64,000 nucleotides of DNA from an uncultured Bacilli bacterium (lineage in GTDB: Bacteria > Bacillota_I > Bacilli_A > RF39 > UBA660). A program made the position numbers and the translations under genes. Shown piece after piece: positions 63,605 to 64,000 of the stretch (within the stretch, counting starts at the first letter, position 1; each line of letters opens with the position of its first letter). The notes under the pieces were generated by a model that saw only the letters and a list, made by a program, of their open reading frames with translations, searched no databases and had not been told where the DNA came from. The stretch lies in contig CAKOIQ010000002.1 in NCBI GenBank assembly GCA_934086935.1, positions 1-64,000 of the forward strand, given 5' to 3'.

Positions 63605-64000
63605 TTTGCCATATCCTCCTTCTCTTTGGTAGCAGTAATTATTAAGTAATTACCTCCATCCTTTAATAAACATGTTTGAAGAATTAATATATCTTCATCC
63701 ATTGTTATGGCCTTTCTTGTATCATAGATAGCACCTTTTTTTAAATTTGAAATATGCTCATTCCATGATGATTTATTAACATCTATTTTCATGTGTTCAT
63801 CTGATTTAGTTCGATTTACAATTTGAATTTTGTACTTACTTATACCAGATGAAGTTGTTAGATATATTTCATCATTGTTTTTAGTAAATTCTGAATCTTT
63901 ATATTTAACTAAATCTTTAAATGGAACATCATATTTATTTGAATTGTGTCCGTAGATATTTATTTGTTTATCATTAAAAGTATTACGATAATCCATGAAA
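63601..64000 (-). CDS. class B-like sortase (partial, cut by window end)
   Basis: At least 133 residues of the C-terminal part. FMDYRNTFNDKQINIYGHNS contains the class B start of the catalytic region and the catalytic His (YGHN), and LILQTCLLKDGGNYLIITAT contains the catalytic Cys (TC). The apparent ATG at 63996 is internal, because FMDYRN is the class B pattern, so the gene runs off the end. The usual Arg a few residues after the Cys is absent; no Arg occurs in the last 24 residues. Its stop overlaps the ATG of the next gene (ATGA), a likely substrate. Sortases attach proteins to cell-wall peptide bridges. Confidence 0.78.
   Translation of the reverse strand, partial: FMDYRNTFNDKQINIYGHNSNKYDVPFKDLVKYKDSEFTKNNDEIYLTTSSGISKYKIQIVNRTKSDEHMKIDVNKSSWNEHISNLKKGAIYDTRKAITMDEDILILQTCLLKDGGNYLIITATKEKEDMAK

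Noticed and set aside
1..64000. Mycoplasma-type code (TGA as Trp)
   Set aside because: TGA occurs as a stop in real genes (for example the sortase at 63601) and Trp positions use TGG; reading frames are full length with the standard code.

Overview
The window is AT-rich DNA whose genes use the standard bacterial code: TGA is used as a stop (the sortase gene ends in TGA) and Trp is TGG, which argues against a Mycoplasma-type code. Gene content and order point to a low-GC, Gram-positive-type member of the class Bacilli, probably an uncultured host-associated lineage near the Erysipelotrichia/RF39 groups; that placement is inference. Almost all genes are on the minus strand. One tRNA (His, GTG) is visible.

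Layout. 0.1-2.8 kb: frr preceded by two prepilin-like genes and a tail-anchored protein. 2.8-8.8 kb: spoVID/ysxE-like pair, lon, pyrimidine-nucleoside phosphorylase, a secreted TasA-like protein. 8.8-18 kb: rplS, PAP2 protein, tRNA-His, DUF4186, a Cys-rich protein, psd, the sporulation protease gene spoIVB, xseB-xseA-nusB, mutS. 18-23 kb: a decayed BspA-like gene, ylbL and ylbJ, an ftsW/rodA-type gene with a prepilin. 23-27.5 kb: a Tad (tight adherence) operon. 27.5-35.7 kb: efp, rpmG, a class B PBP, nfo, a type IV pilin with a consensus promoter, ylbD/ylbE, parC. 35.7-38.7 kb: a 983-residue surface protein with BspA/DUF285 repeats. 38.8-43.1 kb: rpmA-prp-rplU-spoIVFB-spoIVFA-mreD-mreC-radC-spoIIB-like, the Bacillus arrangement with mreB, minCD and maf missing. 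43.3-47.2 kb: two anchored unknown proteins and proS. 47.2-57.6 kb: the most unusual part, four proteins related to sigma factors that share a repeated ~60-residue module, interspersed with an LRR/coiled-coil protein, a membrane-anchored HTH regulator, murB and a BspA remnant. 57.6-61.1 kb: a T-box-controlled HD-domain gene plus valS. 61.2-64 kb: a PilB/GspE ATPase on the plus strand, a frameshifted surface protein and a class B-like sortase cut by the window end.

How it fits together. SpoIVB, SpoIVFA and SpoIVFB form the signalling chain that activates sigma-K in endospore formers; with spoVID, ysxE, ylbJ (spoVV), ylbD and a spoIIB-like gene this suggests a sporulating, or recently sporulating, cell. 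Separate parts of pilus machinery (Tad operon, PilB, several prepilins), BspA/TasA-like surface proteins and a sortase point to a surface-attached life. The best candidate for an undescribed system is the set of sigma-like proteins at 47-57.6 kb: one carries a full sigma2-3-4 core plus a long module-bearing tail, its overlapping upstream partner looks like a sigma factor that has lost its promoter-melting residues, and two smaller relatives are read from a near-perfect sigma-A promoter.
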